From assembly GCF_007655255.1 (NCBI RefSeq), contig NZ_VMYE01000004.1, positions 62,001 through 126,000 of the forward strand: a stretch of 64,000 bases of DNA, given 5' to 3'. This DNA comes from Extensimonas perlucida. GTDB lineage: Bacteria; Pseudomonadota; Gammaproteobacteria; Burkholderiales; Burkholderiaceae_C. The notes beneath the pieces were generated by a model. The model searched no databases and was not told the origin of the DNA. It saw only the letters and a program-made list of their open reading frames with translations. Within the stretch, counting starts at the first letter, position 1, and each line of letters starts with the position of its first letter. Both the position numbers and the translations under genes were made by a program. This document shows positions 17,750 through 27,215 of this stretch, piece by piece.

Positions 17750-19357
17750 TCAGAAACGGAAGACACCGAACGGCGTCGGCTTGGCCGCAGTGCGCGAGGC
17801 CAGGTCGAGCAGCAGGCCCATCGCGTCGCGGGTTTCGACCGGATCGAGAATGCCGTCCGCCCACAAGTTGGAAGAAAAGTTCTTCGCGGGCTGGAAGTCC
17901 TCGTAAATCTTGCGCACGGGCGCCTTGAAAGCCTCTTCTTCCTCGGGCGTCCACTCCTTGCCCTCGCTCTTGTTGATCTGCCGGCGCACCAGCGCCATCA
18001 CGGTCGCGGCCTGCTCGGGCCCCATGATTGCGGCGCGGCCCGTGGGCCAGGCGAACATGGCCGTGGGATTGAACGGGCGCCCGCACATGGCGAGATACCC
18101 CGCGCCATACGAGGCGCCGATGATGATGGTGTATTTGGGCACATTGGCCGAGGCCATGGCCGTGATCATCTTCGCGCCGGCCTTGGCGATGCCAGCCTGC
18201 TCGGCTGCGCGCCCGACCATGAAGCCCGTGACGTCGGCCATGAACAGCAGCGGGATGTCGCGCTGGCAGCACAGGTCGATGAAATGCGCCGCTTTCATCG
18301 CGCTTTCGGGGAACAGCACGCCCTGGTTCGCGAGGATGCCGATTTCGTGCCCATGGATGCGCGCAAAGCCCGTGAGCAGGGTGTCGCCGTACATGGGCTT
18401 GAACTCCTGAAAGCGGCTGTCGTCGACGAAGCGCGCGAGGATTTCGCGCGTGTCGGTGGGGAATTTGGGGTCGCGGCTGATGATGCCGTAGATTTCGCGC
18501 GGGTCGTAGCGCGGCGGCAGCGAGGGCTGGCGCGTCCAGCGCGGCTTGGGCACCTCGCCCAGATCGCGCACGATCTCGCGCGTGATCGCGAGCGCGTGGC
18601 GGTCGTCCTCGGCGATGTGGTCGGTCACGCCGCTCACGCTGCAGTGCATCTTGGCGCCGCCGAGCGACTCGGCATCCACGGTCTCGCCCGTGGCGGCAAA
18701 CGTGAGCTCGGGGCCGCCGAGGTACATGTAGCCCTGCTCCTTGACGATCACGACCTCGTCGCACAGCGCCGGAATGTAGGCCCCGCCGGCCGTGCAAGGC
18801 CCCAGCACCACGGCGATCTGCTGTATGCCCTCGGCCGACATGCGTACCTGGTTGTTGAAGATGCTGCCGAACTGCCCGACGTCCGGGAAGATGTTGGCCA
18901 TGTCGGGCAAGAAGGCGCCGCCGCTGTCCACCAGCGTGATGCACGGCAGCCGGTGCTGCCAGGCGATCTGCTGCGCGCGCACGTGCTTTTTGCAGGTCAT
19001 GCCGTAGTAGGTGCCGCCTTTGACGGTGGCATCGTTGGCGATGATCATGCAGGGGCGCCCCTGCACCAGGCCTATGCCGGTGATGATGCTCGCGCCGGGC
19101 GGCACGCCCTCGTACATGTCTTCACCCGCGAGCATGCCGACTTCGAGAAACGGCGAGCCCGGGTCGAGCAGCACCTCCACGCGCTCGCGCGGCAGGATTT
19201 TGTTGCGCGCAAGGTGTTTTTCGCGCGCCTTGGGCGGCCCGCCCGCGAGCGCACGCTGGCGCCGCGCCTGCAGGTCGGCGATCACCGCCTCGTAGGCCTC
19301 TTGGTTGCGCCGGAACTCCTCGTCCGACGTGGAAATGCGCGAAGAAAGAATGGTCAT
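17750..19357 (-). CDS. acyl-CoA carboxylase carboxyltransferase beta subunit (set 2)
   Basis: A 535-residue carboxyltransferase with DATVKGGTYYGMTCKKH, LGPCTAGGAYIPALCDE, DVTGFMVG and GASYGAGYLAMCGR. It belongs to the MCC/GCC/PCC beta family and is only moderately similar to the set 1 subunit. It presumably forms an alpha/beta holoenzyme with the product of 15663. Two full carboxylase sets in one locus resemble the pairing of geranyl-CoA and methylcrotonyl-CoA carboxylases in acyclic terpene degraders, but the assignment is inference. An 80-bp gap separates it from the alpha gene. Confidence 0.88.
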   Translation of the reverse strand: MTILSSRISTSDEEFRRNQEAYEAVIADLQARRQRALAGGPPKAREKHLARNKILPRERVEVLLDPGSPFLEVGMLAGEDMYEGVPPGASIITGIGLVQGRPCMIIANDATVKGGTYYGMTCKKHVRAQQIAWQHRLPCITLVDSGGAFLPDMANIFPDVGQFGSIFNNQVRMSAEGIQQIAVVLGPCTAGGAYIPALCDEVVIVKEQGYMYLGGPELTFAATGETVDAESLGGAKMHCSVSGVTDHIAEDDRHALAITREIVRDLGEVPKPRWTRQPSLPPRYDPREIYGIISRDPKFPTDTREILARFVDDSRFQEFKPMYGDTLLTGFARIHGHEIGILANQGVLFPESAMKAAHFIDLCCQRDIPLLFMADVTGFMVGRAAEQAGIAKAGAKMITAMASANVPKYTIIIGASYGAGYLAMCGRPFNPTAMFAWPTGRAAIMGPEQAATVMALVRRQINKSEGKEWTPEEEEAFKAPVRKIYEDFQPAKNFSSNLWADGILDPVETRDAMGLLLDLASRTAAKPTPFGVFRF

Positions 19358-19445
19358 GGTGGGGTGTCAAAAAGCACGGTATCAAAGCGCGCATGGCACG
19401 CGGCGCAGGCCGGGGACACCATGAGCGCTCGACTGGGCGTCCTGA

Positions 19446-20234
19446 TCAGGACTTGAAAACAGGCGCGCGGCGCCCTTCGAAGGCCGCAAGCCCTTCACTG
19501 ACATCGTCGCTGAGCAAAGCGCCCGTGACGATGTCTTGCTCGAGCTTGAGCCCGTCAGCGAGCGAGCCCTCGAGCCCTTCGCGCGCCAGGCGCTTCATGG
19601 TGGCGATGCCGGCGCGGCTGCGGGTGGTGATCTTGGTGCAGTATTCGAGCGCGGCTTCCGCGAGTTTTTCTGACTCGACCACGTAGTTCACCACACCCCA
19701 CTGCAGCGCCATGTCGGCGTCTATCCAGCGCGCGGTAAAGAACAGATCCAGCCCACGACGCAGGCCCACGATGCGTGGGAAACGCTGGCTGCCGCCCCAG
19801 CCCGGCACCAGGCCGAACTGCGCATGCTGGTCGCCGAAACGCGCGTCCTTGGCGGCAAAGACCACGTCGCACGCGAGCATCAATTCGGTGCCACCGGCCA
19901 GCACCAGTCCCTGGCAGGCGGCCACGATGGGCAAGGGGCTGGCTTCGAGCCGGCGCAGCACGCTGTGGCCGTAGCGGATGAAGTGCTCGATCTTGGCCTG
20001 GTCGCTGCGCAGCGACTTGACCTCGTCGAGGTCGGCGCCGGTGCAAAAATGCTTGCCCTGCGCACGGATCAACACGGCGCGCACGCCGGAGTCGGGCTTT
20101 TCGAAGTCATCGATGGCGGCTTCGAGCGCGGCGTGCACGGCCAGCGACAGGCAATTGAACTTGTCCGGCCGCGCGAGCTCGATCACACCCACCGCGCCGC
20201 TGCGGCTGACGATCACCGGGGGGGCTTCGCTCAT
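19446..20234 (-). CDS. enoyl-CoA hydratase/isomerase family protein (set 2)
   Basis: A 262-residue crotonase. The first catalytic Glu is present (LAGGTELMLACD); the second aligns with His (DQHAQFGLVPG). The oxyanion-hole segment KHFCTGADLDEV is normal. Hydratase activity may therefore be altered, and isomerase or hydrolase activity is possible. It starts immediately after the stop of the acyl-CoA dehydrogenase gene (TAAATG) and precedes the set 2 carboxyltransferase by 88 bp. Confidence 0.82.
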   Translation of the reverse strand: MSEAPPVIVSRSGAVGVIELARPDKFNCLSLAVHAALEAAIDDFEKPDSGVRAVLIRAQGKHFCTGADLDEVKSLRSDQAKIEHFIRYGHSVLRRLEASPLPIVAACQGLVLAGGTELMLACDVVFAAKDARFGDQHAQFGLVPGWGGSQRFPRIVGLRRGLDLFFTARWIDADMALQWGVVNYVVESEKLAEAALEYCTKITTRSRAGIATMKRLAREGLEGSLADGLKLEQDIVTGALLSDDVSEGLAAFEGRRAPVFKS

Positions 20235-21398
20235 TTATTTGTTCTCCTTCGCGTATTGCACCGCCGCACGGCCCACACGCTCGCGCGCCACGATGAGCTT
20301 CATGACCTGCGCCGTGCCGTCGCCGATCTCCAGACCCATCACATCGCGCAGGCGCTGCTGGTGCGGCAAGTCCATGGACCAGCCGTAGTGACCGAAAGTC
20401 AGCAGGCACTGGTGGATGGTGTCGAACGCCGTTTTCGGGCCCATCCACTTGACCATCGCGGCCTCGGCCGTGTGCGGCATGCCTGCGTCGCGCAGGGCGA
20501 GCGCGTGGTAGCAGAGCTGGCGGCAGGCGGCGATCTGCGTCTCGAACTCGACGAGCGGAAAGCTCACGCCCTGGTACTGCGCCAGCGGGGCGCCCATGGC
20601 GTGGCGCTCCTTGGTGTATTCCCAGGCTTCGTCGATCGAGGCCTGCGCGGCGGCAATGCACTGCAGCGCGATCAGCACACGGCTGAAGTCGAAGCCCTGC
20701 ATCACCTGTGTGAAGCCCTTGCCTTCGGCGCCGAGGCGGTTGGCCGTGGGCACGCGCACGTCATCGAAAAAGACCGAACCGCGGCCGATGATCTTGCTGC
20801 CCAGGTCATTGAAGCGCGTGCGCTGCACACCCTTTTGGTTCAAGTCGACGAGGAAGGCGCTGATACCGCGTGCGCCGTCCTCAGGCTTGCCAGTGCGGGC
20901 AAAAAGGATGATGGCATCGGCCTGGTCGGCCAGGGTGATCGAGGTTTTCTCACCCGAGAGGATGTATTCATCGCCGTCGCGGCGCGCCTTGAGCTGCAGG
21001 TTGGCTGCGTCGGAGCCGCCACGCGGCTCGGTCAGGCCCAGCGCCACGATGGCCTCGCCTGCCACCAGGCGGCTGTTCCAGGTCCGCGCGAGTTCGGGCG
21101 AGGCATTGGCGTGGATGATCGCGCCCATCAAGGAGCCGAGCAGCTGCAGATAGCTCACATTGAAGTCGGCGTAGGCGATTTCCTCGATGATCACACCCGC
21201 AGTAACGCCGCTTTCACCCAGGCCACCATATTCCTGCGGCAGATCGACGCCGATGAGGCCCAGCGAACCCATTTCGCGGAACAGGGCCCGGTCTATGCCC
21301 GGTTCGGATTCCCGCTTTTGGTAGTCAGGGCGCAGTTTTTCGCGGGCAAAGCGGCGCGCCACGTCACGCAGCGCAATCTGGTCTTCGGTCAAGATCAT
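20235..21398 (-). CDS. acyl-CoA dehydrogenase (set 2, first gene of the minus-strand operon)
   Basis: A 387-residue acyl-CoA dehydrogenase: LTEPRGGSDAAN near residue 130, SGEKTSITLADQAD, and a C-terminal region GLEIGDGTAQVMKLIVAR in which GDGT occupies the place of the catalytic-loop EGT. Sequence style recalls alicyclic or branched acyl-CoA dehydrogenases (AliB-like), but this is not firm. The ATG at 21398 after GGAGACCCTACG is chosen over an upstream ATG with no conservation. The gene heads the minus-strand run and faces the plus-strand operon across 160 bp. Confidence 0.85.
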   Translation of the reverse strand: MILTEDQIALRDVARRFAREKLRPDYQKRESEPGIDRALFREMGSLGLIGVDLPQEYGGLGESGVTAGVIIEEIAYADFNVSYLQLLGSLMGAIIHANASPELARTWNSRLVAGEAIVALGLTEPRGGSDAANLQLKARRDGDEYILSGEKTSITLADQADAIILFARTGKPEDGARGISAFLVDLNQKGVQRTRFNDLGSKIIGRGSVFFDDVRVPTANRLGAEGKGFTQVMQGFDFSRVLIALQCIAAAQASIDEAWEYTKERHAMGAPLAQYQGVSFPLVEFETQIAACRQLCYHALALRDAGMPHTAEAAMVKWMGPKTAFDTIHQCLLTFGHYGWSMDLPHQQRLRDVMGLEIGDGTAQVMKLIVARERVGRAAVQYAKENK

Positions 21399-21558
21399 CG
21401 TAGGGTCTCCTGGAGAAGTGTTGCTGAAACCACCTGCGGCCACCCAGCCGCCCGGCATGCAACATTCACAGCACGGGCGCCGCGCTGGAGCGCAAAGCTA
21501 AGCTCTATAATATCATCGAACAGTTGTTAGTTAGACATCGCCCCAGGAGACTTTCGCA
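21399..21558. promoter_or_regulatory. divergent promoter region between the two catabolic operons
   Basis: This 160-bp gap separates the outward-facing runs. A perfect TATAAT lies at 21506-21511 on the plus strand, about 48 bp before the reductase start, but no good -35 box is seen upstream. Just after it, AACAGTTGTT at 21519-21528 has AACA/TGTT inverted arms and could be part of an operator. A plain CAGGAGA ribosome site precedes the plus-strand ATG. No regulator gene for the cluster is visible in the window. Confidence 0.45.
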
Positions 21559-23595
21559 ATGCAAAACGCCACCGCCTTTCCAACGCTGCTGTCCCCGCTG
21601 CAGGCTGGTGCCCATGTGCTGCGCAACCGTACCCTGATGGGCTCCATGCACACGCGGCTCGAATCGCTCGATCGCCCCATCGAACGCCTGGCCGCGTTCT
21701 ACGCCGAGCGTGCGCGCGGCGGCGCCGGCCTGATCGTCACGGGCGGTTATGCGCCATGCGCAGATGGTCGGCTCGACGAAAATGGGCCGATGCTCGTGTC
21801 GCCCGAACAGGCCGACGAGCTCAAGCCCATCACCGACGCCGTGCACGCCGCGGGCGGCAAGATTCTTTTGCAGGTGCTGCACACGGGGCGCTACGCCAAA
21901 ATCGCCCGCCCCGTGGGGGCCTCCGCGATCCCCTCGCCGATCAATCCCCGCGCACCGCGCGCCCTGAGCACACAAGAAGTCTGGCAGACCATAGACGACT
22001 ACGCGCGCTGCGCTGAACTCGCCCAGCGCGCAGGCTTCGACGGCGTGGAGATCATGGGCTCCGAGGGCTACCTGATCAACCAGTTCACGGTCACACGCAC
22101 CAACGACCGCACGGACGAATTCGGCGGCAGCATGGAAAACCGCCACCGCCTGCCCGTAGAGATCGTGCGCCGCACCCGCGCGCGCGTGGGGCCGGGCTTT
22201 TTGCTCATGTACCGCATCTCGGCGCTCGACCTCGTCGAGGGCGGCGCGCCTGCCGATGAAATCCTGCACCTCGCCCAATCCATCCAGGCCGCGGGTGCCG
22301 ACCTGCTCAATACTGGCATAGGCTGGCACGAGGCGCGCATCCCCACGATCGCCTACGTGGTGCCGCGCGCAGCCTGGCGCTTTGCCGCGGCGCGCATCAA
22401 GAAAGCGGTCAACATCCCGGTCATCGTCTCGAACCGCATCAACACGCCCGCGCTGGCCGAAGAAATCCTCGCGAGCGGTGACGCCGACATGGTGTCGATG
22501 GCGCGCCCTTTCCTTGCCGACGCCCACTTCGTGAGCAAGGCTGCGCAAGGCCGCGCCGACGAGATCGCGCCCTGCATCGCCTGCAACCAGGCCTGCCTCG
22601 ACTACATCTTCGCCGAGCGTCCGGCGACCTGCCTCGTGAACCCGCGCGCCTGCCATGAAATCGAGTTTGCACAAATGCCGCAGCCCAAAGCGCGGCGCAA
22701 GGTCGCCGTCGTAGGCGCCGGCGCAGCGGGCTTGGCCTGCGCGATCACGGCAGCAGAGCGCGGCCACGCGGTGACGCTCTATGAAGCAAGCTCGTCAATT
22801 GGCGGCCAGCTGAACCTGGCCAAAGCCGTACCCGGCAAGAATGAGTTCGACGAACTGCTGCGCTACTTTGCGCACAGCATCGAACGCCATGGCATCGATC
22901 TGCGCCTGCAATCGCGCGCCGACGCCGCCACTTTGGCCGCGGGCGGCTACGAGCGCATCATCGTGGCCACGGGCGTGCGCCCACGCGTTCCGCAAATCCC
23001 TGGCATAACCCACCCCAAGGTCGTGGGCTATGCCGACATCCTCTCGGGCAAGGCGCAAGCGGGGCGGCGCGTGGCCATCATAGGTGCGGGTGGCATAGGG
23101 TTCGACGTCGCGGCCTTTTTGTTGCACGACGCACAAGAGGCACAGCAGAGCGTGCAAGCCTTTTTCGCCGAATGGGGCGTGGACACCTCGCCCAACTCCC
23201 CGGGGGGGCTCAAGCCGCCAGCTCCCGTCAAAGCGCCGCGCGAAGTCACGCTGCTGCAGCGCAAACCTGAAAAGCCCGGCCGCTCCCTGGGTCTCACGAC
23301 GGGCTGGGCGCTCAAGGCCGAACTCGCGCAGCGCAAGCTGCGCACGCTTTCGGGCTGCAGCTATGAGCGCATCGACGACGAAGGTCTGCACCTGAGCGTC
23401 CATGGCGCGCCGCAAACACTCGCCGTGGACACCATCGTGCTATGCGCAGGCCAAGAGAGTGAGAACGCCCTGGCCACGGCGCTGCGCGCACAAGGCATGG
23501 CCGCCGACGTCATCGGCGGCGCCGAGGTGGCCGCCGAGCTCGATGCGCTGCGAGCGATCGACCAGGGCATGCGCCTGGCTGACAGCATCACTTGA
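21559..23595 (+). CDS. OYE-type NADH:flavin/Fe-S oxidoreductase, 2,4-dienoyl-CoA-reductase-like
   Basis: A 678-residue three-part enzyme. Residues 1-330 form an FMN TIM barrel of the old yellow enzyme type. Cysteines 339, 342, 346 and 358 (C-x2-C-x3-C-x11-C) bind a 4Fe-4S cluster. Residues from about 380 form FAD- and NAD(P)H-binding Rossmann domains (VAVVGAGAAGLA; VAIIGAGGIG). The layout is that of FadH 2,4-dienoyl-CoA reductase and of bile-acid and steroid enoate reductases. It likely reduces an unsaturated or cyclic enone intermediate. It is the first gene of the plus-strand run and is followed after 19 bp by an acyl-CoA dehydrogenase. Confidence 0.87.
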   Translation: MQNATAFPTLLSPLQAGAHVLRNRTLMGSMHTRLESLDRPIERLAAFYAERARGGAGLIVTGGYAPCADGRLDENGPMLVSPEQADELKPITDAVHAAGGKILLQVLHTGRYAKIARPVGASAIPSPINPRAPRALSTQEVWQTIDDYARCAELAQRAGFDGVEIMGSEGYLINQFTVTRTNDRTDEFGGSMENRHRLPVEIVRRTRARVGPGFLLMYRISALDLVEGGAPADEILHLAQSIQAAGADLLNTGIGWHEARIPTIAYVVPRAAWRFAAARIKKAVNIPVIVSNRINTPALAEEILASGDADMVSMARPFLADAHFVSKAAQGRADEIAPCIACNQACLDYIFAERPATCLVNPRACHEIEFAQMPQPKARRKVAVVGAGAAGLACAITAAERGHAVTLYEASSSIGGQLNLAKAVPGKNEFDELLRYFAHSIERHGIDLRLQSRADAATLAAGGYERIIVATGVRPRVPQIPGITHPKVVGYADILSGKAQAGRRVAIIGAGGIGFDVAAFLLHDAQEAQQSVQAFFAEWGVDTSPNSPGGLKPPAPVKAPREVTLLQRKPEKPGRSLGLTTGWALKAELAQRKLRTLSGCSYERIDDEGLHLSVHGAPQTLAVDTIVLCAGQESENALATALRAQGMAADVIGGAEVAAELDALRAIDQGMRLADSIT

Positions 23596-23614
23596 CCTCT
23601 CAGGAGCGCATCCC

Positions 23615-24781
23615 ATGGATTTTTCTGCATCGAAAGAGCACGAAGCCATCCGCGAAGCCATAGGCAAAGTTTGCGCCCGCTTCGACGATGCCTACTGGCT
23701 CGAGCGTGACCGCGTCGGCGGCTTTCCGCACGAGCTGCACCGCGCGCTCGCCGATGGCGGCTGGCTGGGCATCTGCCTGCCGCCCGAATACGGCGGCGGC
23801 GGTCTGGGCATCACCGAGGCCACGGTGATGATGCAGGCCATCGCCCAGTCGGGCGCGGGCCTCTCGGGCGCTTCGGCCGTGCATATGAACATCTTCGGCC
23901 TGCAGCCCGTCGCGGTCTTCGGCACCGAAGAGCAAAAGCGCCGCATGCTGCCGCCGCTGATCCAGGGCAAGGAAAAGGCCTGCTTCGCCGTCACCGAACC
24001 CAACACCGGCCTCAACACCACGCGCCTCAAGACACGCGCCGAGCGCGCCGGCGACCATTACATCCTGAGCGGCCAGAAGGTCTGGATCTCGACCGCGCAG
24101 GTGGCCGACAAAATGCTCATCCTCGCGCGCACCACGCCGATCGAGGAGTGCAAAAAGCCCACCTTCGGCCTGAGCCTGTTTTACACCGACCTCGACCGCC
24201 GTTTCGTCGAGGTGCGCGAGATCGACAAAATGGGCCGCAAGGCCGTCGATTCGAACCAGGTTTTCATCGACGGCCTGCGCGTGCCCGTCGAAGACCGCAT
24301 CGGCGAAGAAGGCCGCGGCTTCGAATACATCCTGCACGGCATGAACCCCGAGCGCGTGCTGATCGCGGGCGAAGCCATCGGCCTGGGCCGCAAGGCGCTC
24401 GAAGTCGCGGTGCAGTATGCAAAGGAGCGTGAGGTGTTCGACCGCCCGATCGGCAAAAACCAGGGCATTCAGCACCCGCTCGCGCAGTCGTGGATGGAAC
24501 TCGAAGCCGCCGAGCTCGTGGCCATGCGCGCCGCCTGGAAGTACGACCACAAACTCGAATGCGGCGCCGATGCGAACGCCGCCAAGTACCTCGCCGCCGA
24601 AGCCGGCTTCAACGCCTGCCAGCGCGCCATGGCCACGCTGGGCGGCTTCGGCTACGCCAAGGAATACCATGTCGAGCGCTACCTGCGCGAAATCATGATC
24701 CCGCGCATTGCCCCCATCAGCCCGCAGCTCATCATGTGCTTCATCGCCGAAAAGGTGCTCGGGCTGCCGAAATCCTACTGA
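23615..24781 (+). CDS. acyl-CoA dehydrogenase
   Basis: A 388-residue acyl-CoA dehydrogenase with AVTEPNTGLNTTRLK and LGGFGYAKEYHVERYLRE. The usual C-terminal EGT catalytic loop is absent. A glutamate in GMNPERVLIAGE aligns with the IVD-type catalytic position (LERLVLAGG), so it probably uses the alternative base. It ends in LPKSY, like the homologue at 31580, and the two appear to be paralogues. The ATG at 23615 follows CAGGAGCGCATCCC. Confidence 0.86.
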   Translation: MDFSASKEHEAIREAIGKVCARFDDAYWLERDRVGGFPHELHRALADGGWLGICLPPEYGGGGLGITEATVMMQAIAQSGAGLSGASAVHMNIFGLQPVAVFGTEEQKRRMLPPLIQGKEKACFAVTEPNTGLNTTRLKTRAERAGDHYILSGQKVWISTAQVADKMLILARTTPIEECKKPTFGLSLFYTDLDRRFVEVREIDKMGRKAVDSNQVFIDGLRVPVEDRIGEEGRGFEYILHGMNPERVLIAGEAIGLGRKALEVAVQYAKEREVFDRPIGKNQGIQHPLAQSWMELEAAELVAMRAAWKYDHKLECGADANAAKYLAAEAGFNACQRAMATLGGFGYAKEYHVERYLREIMIPRIAPISPQLIMCFIAEKVLGLPKSY

Positions 24782-24876
24782 CCGATGCGAACGCTTTCTG
24801 CGTCCCACTGCTTGCTGCTGTCCCACCATGACAGCCCTTCGCAGCTTTTTTCATCCATGTCCAAACCAATCCGACC

Positions 24877-26043
24877 ATGAGCATTTCCGCCGACAGCGAT
24901 CGCGCTGAACAACTCTCCCTCTTGCGCGAAAGTGCCCTCAGTTTCGCCAGCAAAGAATCTCCGCTCACGCGTGCGCGTGCGCTGCGCCAGCAGCCGCCAG
25001 GGTTCGACCGTAATTTCTGGGCCGCACTCGCCGAACAAGGCTGGACGGGCTTGCTGGTGCCCGAGGCGCAAGGTGGCTACGCGCAGGGCCTGACCGAAAT
25101 GGCCGAGGTTGCCGGCGCACTCGCAGCGCAGGTAGCGCCCGAGCCCGTCGTGCCGGTGCTCGTATTCGCTGGCCGCCTGCTTGCGCACGCTGGCCCAGGC
25201 GCGCTCGCCAGCAAGTTGCTGTCCGACATGGCTGCCGGCACGCTGCTGCCCGCGGTAGCCTGGCAAGAAGACCTCACCGGGGCAAAAGACCAGCCCGAGC
25301 ACGCCAGCACGCGGCTCGAGCGCACGGCCGATGGCCTGCAATTGCAGGGCCGCAAGCGCCATGTGCGCCCCGGCGCGGGCGCCGACGGCTTCATCGTCAG
25401 CGCCCATGGTGCGCAGGGCCTGGCGCTGGTCTGGGTGCCCGCCGATGCCGCAGGGCTCAGCCTGCACAGCCGGCCCCTGGCCGACGGCAGCTATGCCGCC
25501 GAAATCGAACTCGCCAACCTGCGTGTGCCGGCGCAAAACCTTTTGGCCGAAGGCCCTGCCGCGGTTGCCGCGCTGACGCGCGCCTACGACGAAACCCTGG
25601 TGCTCACGAGCGCCGAACTGCTGGCCCTGGTGCGCAGCATGTTGGCCATGACGCTCGAATACCTGCGTTCGCGCGTGCAGTTCGGCAAGCCGATCGGCAG
25701 CTTCCAGGCGCTGCAGCACCGCGCTGCCGACCTGCTGATCCAGCAGGAGCTGACGGCAAGCGTGCTCGCGCAGGCCCTGACCCTGCTCGACGACCCCAAC
25801 ACCTCGGCCACGGCGCGCTCGGCCATGGCAAGCCGCGTCAAGGCGCGCGCCTCCGACGCCGGCCTGCAAGTGGCGCGCGAGTCCGTGCAACTGCATGGCG
25901 CGATCGGCGTTACCGACGAGTACGACCTGGGCCTGTACCTGCAGCGCGCCCTGGTGCTCTCGGCCTGGCTGGGCAACGGCACGCAGCAGCGCCGCCGCTA
26001 CGCCGCCCTCACCCGCAACCTCACCGAGCAGGAACACGCATGA
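24877..26043 (+). CDS. acyl-CoA dehydrogenase, small/alpha-type subunit of a probable heteromer
   Basis: A 388-residue acyl-CoA-dehydrogenase homologue with a weak N-terminal half. The substrate-side EPxxGSD motif is missing (AWQEDLTGAKDQ instead), while the C-terminal FAD/dimer motifs RVQFGKPIGSFQALQH and QLHGAIGVTDEYDLG are kept. This split of features is known from two-subunit enzymes such as PimC/PimD and steroid ChsE1/ChsE2. Its stop overlaps the start of the next dehydrogenase gene as ATGA, supporting a 1:1 complex. Confidence 0.83.
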   Translation: MSISADSDRAEQLSLLRESALSFASKESPLTRARALRQQPPGFDRNFWAALAEQGWTGLLVPEAQGGYAQGLTEMAEVAGALAAQVAPEPVVPVLVFAGRLLAHAGPGALASKLLSDMAAGTLLPAVAWQEDLTGAKDQPEHASTRLERTADGLQLQGRKRHVRPGAGADGFIVSAHGAQGLALVWVPADAAGLSLHSRPLADGSYAAEIELANLRVPAQNLLAEGPAAVAALTRAYDETLVLTSAELLALVRSMLAMTLEYLRSRVQFGKPIGSFQALQHRAADLLIQQELTASVLAQALTLLDDPNTSATARSAMASRVKARASDAGLQVARESVQLHGAIGVTDEYDLGLYLQRALVLSAWLGNGTQQRRRYAALTRNLTEQEHA

Positions 26044-27215
26044 ACACCGCGACCGCAGCAGCTTCCAGCACCGACTGGAACGCCCTGGACAACGAGAGCT
26101 TCCGCGCCATGGTGCGCGCATTTTTCGAAGCCGAATACCCGAGCGAACTGCGCTACCCCAAGCGCCGCCTGCGCTGGGCCGAGATCAAGCCCTGGTTCCT
26201 CAAACTGTCGCAAAAAGGCTGGGTGGCGCCGAGCTGGCCCACGCAGTACGGCGGCATGGGCCTGTCGCCCGAAAAGCTCATCATCTTCATCGAAGAGCAG
26301 GAGCGCTGGGGCGTGGGCCGCGCGCCCGACATGGGCATTACCATGGTCGGCCCGCTGCTGATCCAGTACGGCACCGAGGAGCAGCGTGCGCACTACCTGC
26401 CCAAAATCCTCACGGGTGAGAACATCTGGTGCCAGGGCTATTCCGAGCCCAACTCAGGCTCCGACCTCGCAAGCCTGCGCACCGAGGCCGTGGTGGACGG
26501 CGACGACTTCATCGTCAACGGGCAAAAGATCTGGACCACGCTCGCGCAGGACGCGACGCATATCTTCCTGCTCGTGCGCACCGACAAGTCCGCCAAGAAG
26601 CAGGAAGGCATCAGCTTTCTGCTGGCCGACATGAGCATCCCCGGCATCCGCGTGCGTCCCATCCGCAACATCGCCGGCGGTGAGGACTTCTGCGAGGTGT
26701 TCCTCGAAAATGTGCGCGTGCCGCGCGCCAACATCGTGGGGGCGCTCAACAAAGGCTGGACGATCGCCAAGGCCCTGCTCGGCTTCGAGCGCATCTTCCT
26801 CGGCAGCCCCAAGCAAAGCCAATACGCCTTGGCGCGCGTGCAAGAGGCCGCCGAACGCCTGGGCCTGTTCGACGACGCCGGCTTCGTCGATCGCTACACC
26901 AAGCTCGCGCTCGACGTGGCCGACCTCGGTACGCTCTACGGCCGCTTCATCGAGCAGGTCAAGCGCGGCGAAGCCCTGGGGCCGGATGTGTCCATGCTCA
27001 AAATCTTCGGCACCGAAACCTATTCACGCCTGGCCGACCTGCTCGTGGACATCCTGGGCGCCAACGGCGGCACGCCGGGATCGATCGAACTGCCTGGCGG
27101 CCCGGTGGATGCGCTGACTTCGTTCTACAACGCCCGCCCGGCCACGATTTACGGCGGCAGCAACGAAATCCAGCGCAACATCCTCGCGGCCAACGTGCTC
27201 AAGCTGCCCGCGTGA
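26040..27215 (+). CDS. acyl-CoA dehydrogenase, large/beta-type subunit of a probable heteromer
   Basis: A 391-residue acyl-CoA-dehydrogenase homologue with a complete N-terminal half (YSEPNSGSDLASLRT; NGQKIWTTLAQ) but no RxQFGxPI FAD motif in the C-terminal half. The active-loop region reads TIYGGSNEIQRNI, with Gly where EGT-type enzymes have Glu. These features complement the protein at 24877, so together they could make complete active sites. PimC-like or ChsE2-like function is an inference from this complementarity and the 4-bp gene overlap. Confidence 0.85.
   Translation: MNTATAAASSTDWNALDNESFRAMVRAFFEAEYPSELRYPKRRLRWAEIKPWFLKLSQKGWVAPSWPTQYGGMGLSPEKLIIFIEEQERWGVGRAPDMGITMVGPLLIQYGTEEQRAHYLPKILTGENIWCQGYSEPNSGSDLASLRTEAVVDGDDFIVNGQKIWTTLAQDATHIFLLVRTDKSAKKQEGISFLLADMSIPGIRVRPIRNIAGGEDFCEVFLENVRVPRANIVGALNKGWTIAKALLGFERIFLGSPKQSQYALARVQEAAERLGLFDDAGFVDRYTKLALDVADLGTLYGRFIEQVKRGEALGPDVSMLKIFGTETYSRLADLLVDILGANGGTPGSIELPGGPVDALTSFYNARPATIYGGSNEIQRNILAANVLKLPA

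Noticed and set aside
15663-19357. Calling set 2 a geranyl-CoA carboxylase
   Set aside because: I cannot verify the diagnostic pocket residue without an alignment; no AtuA-like gene is present.
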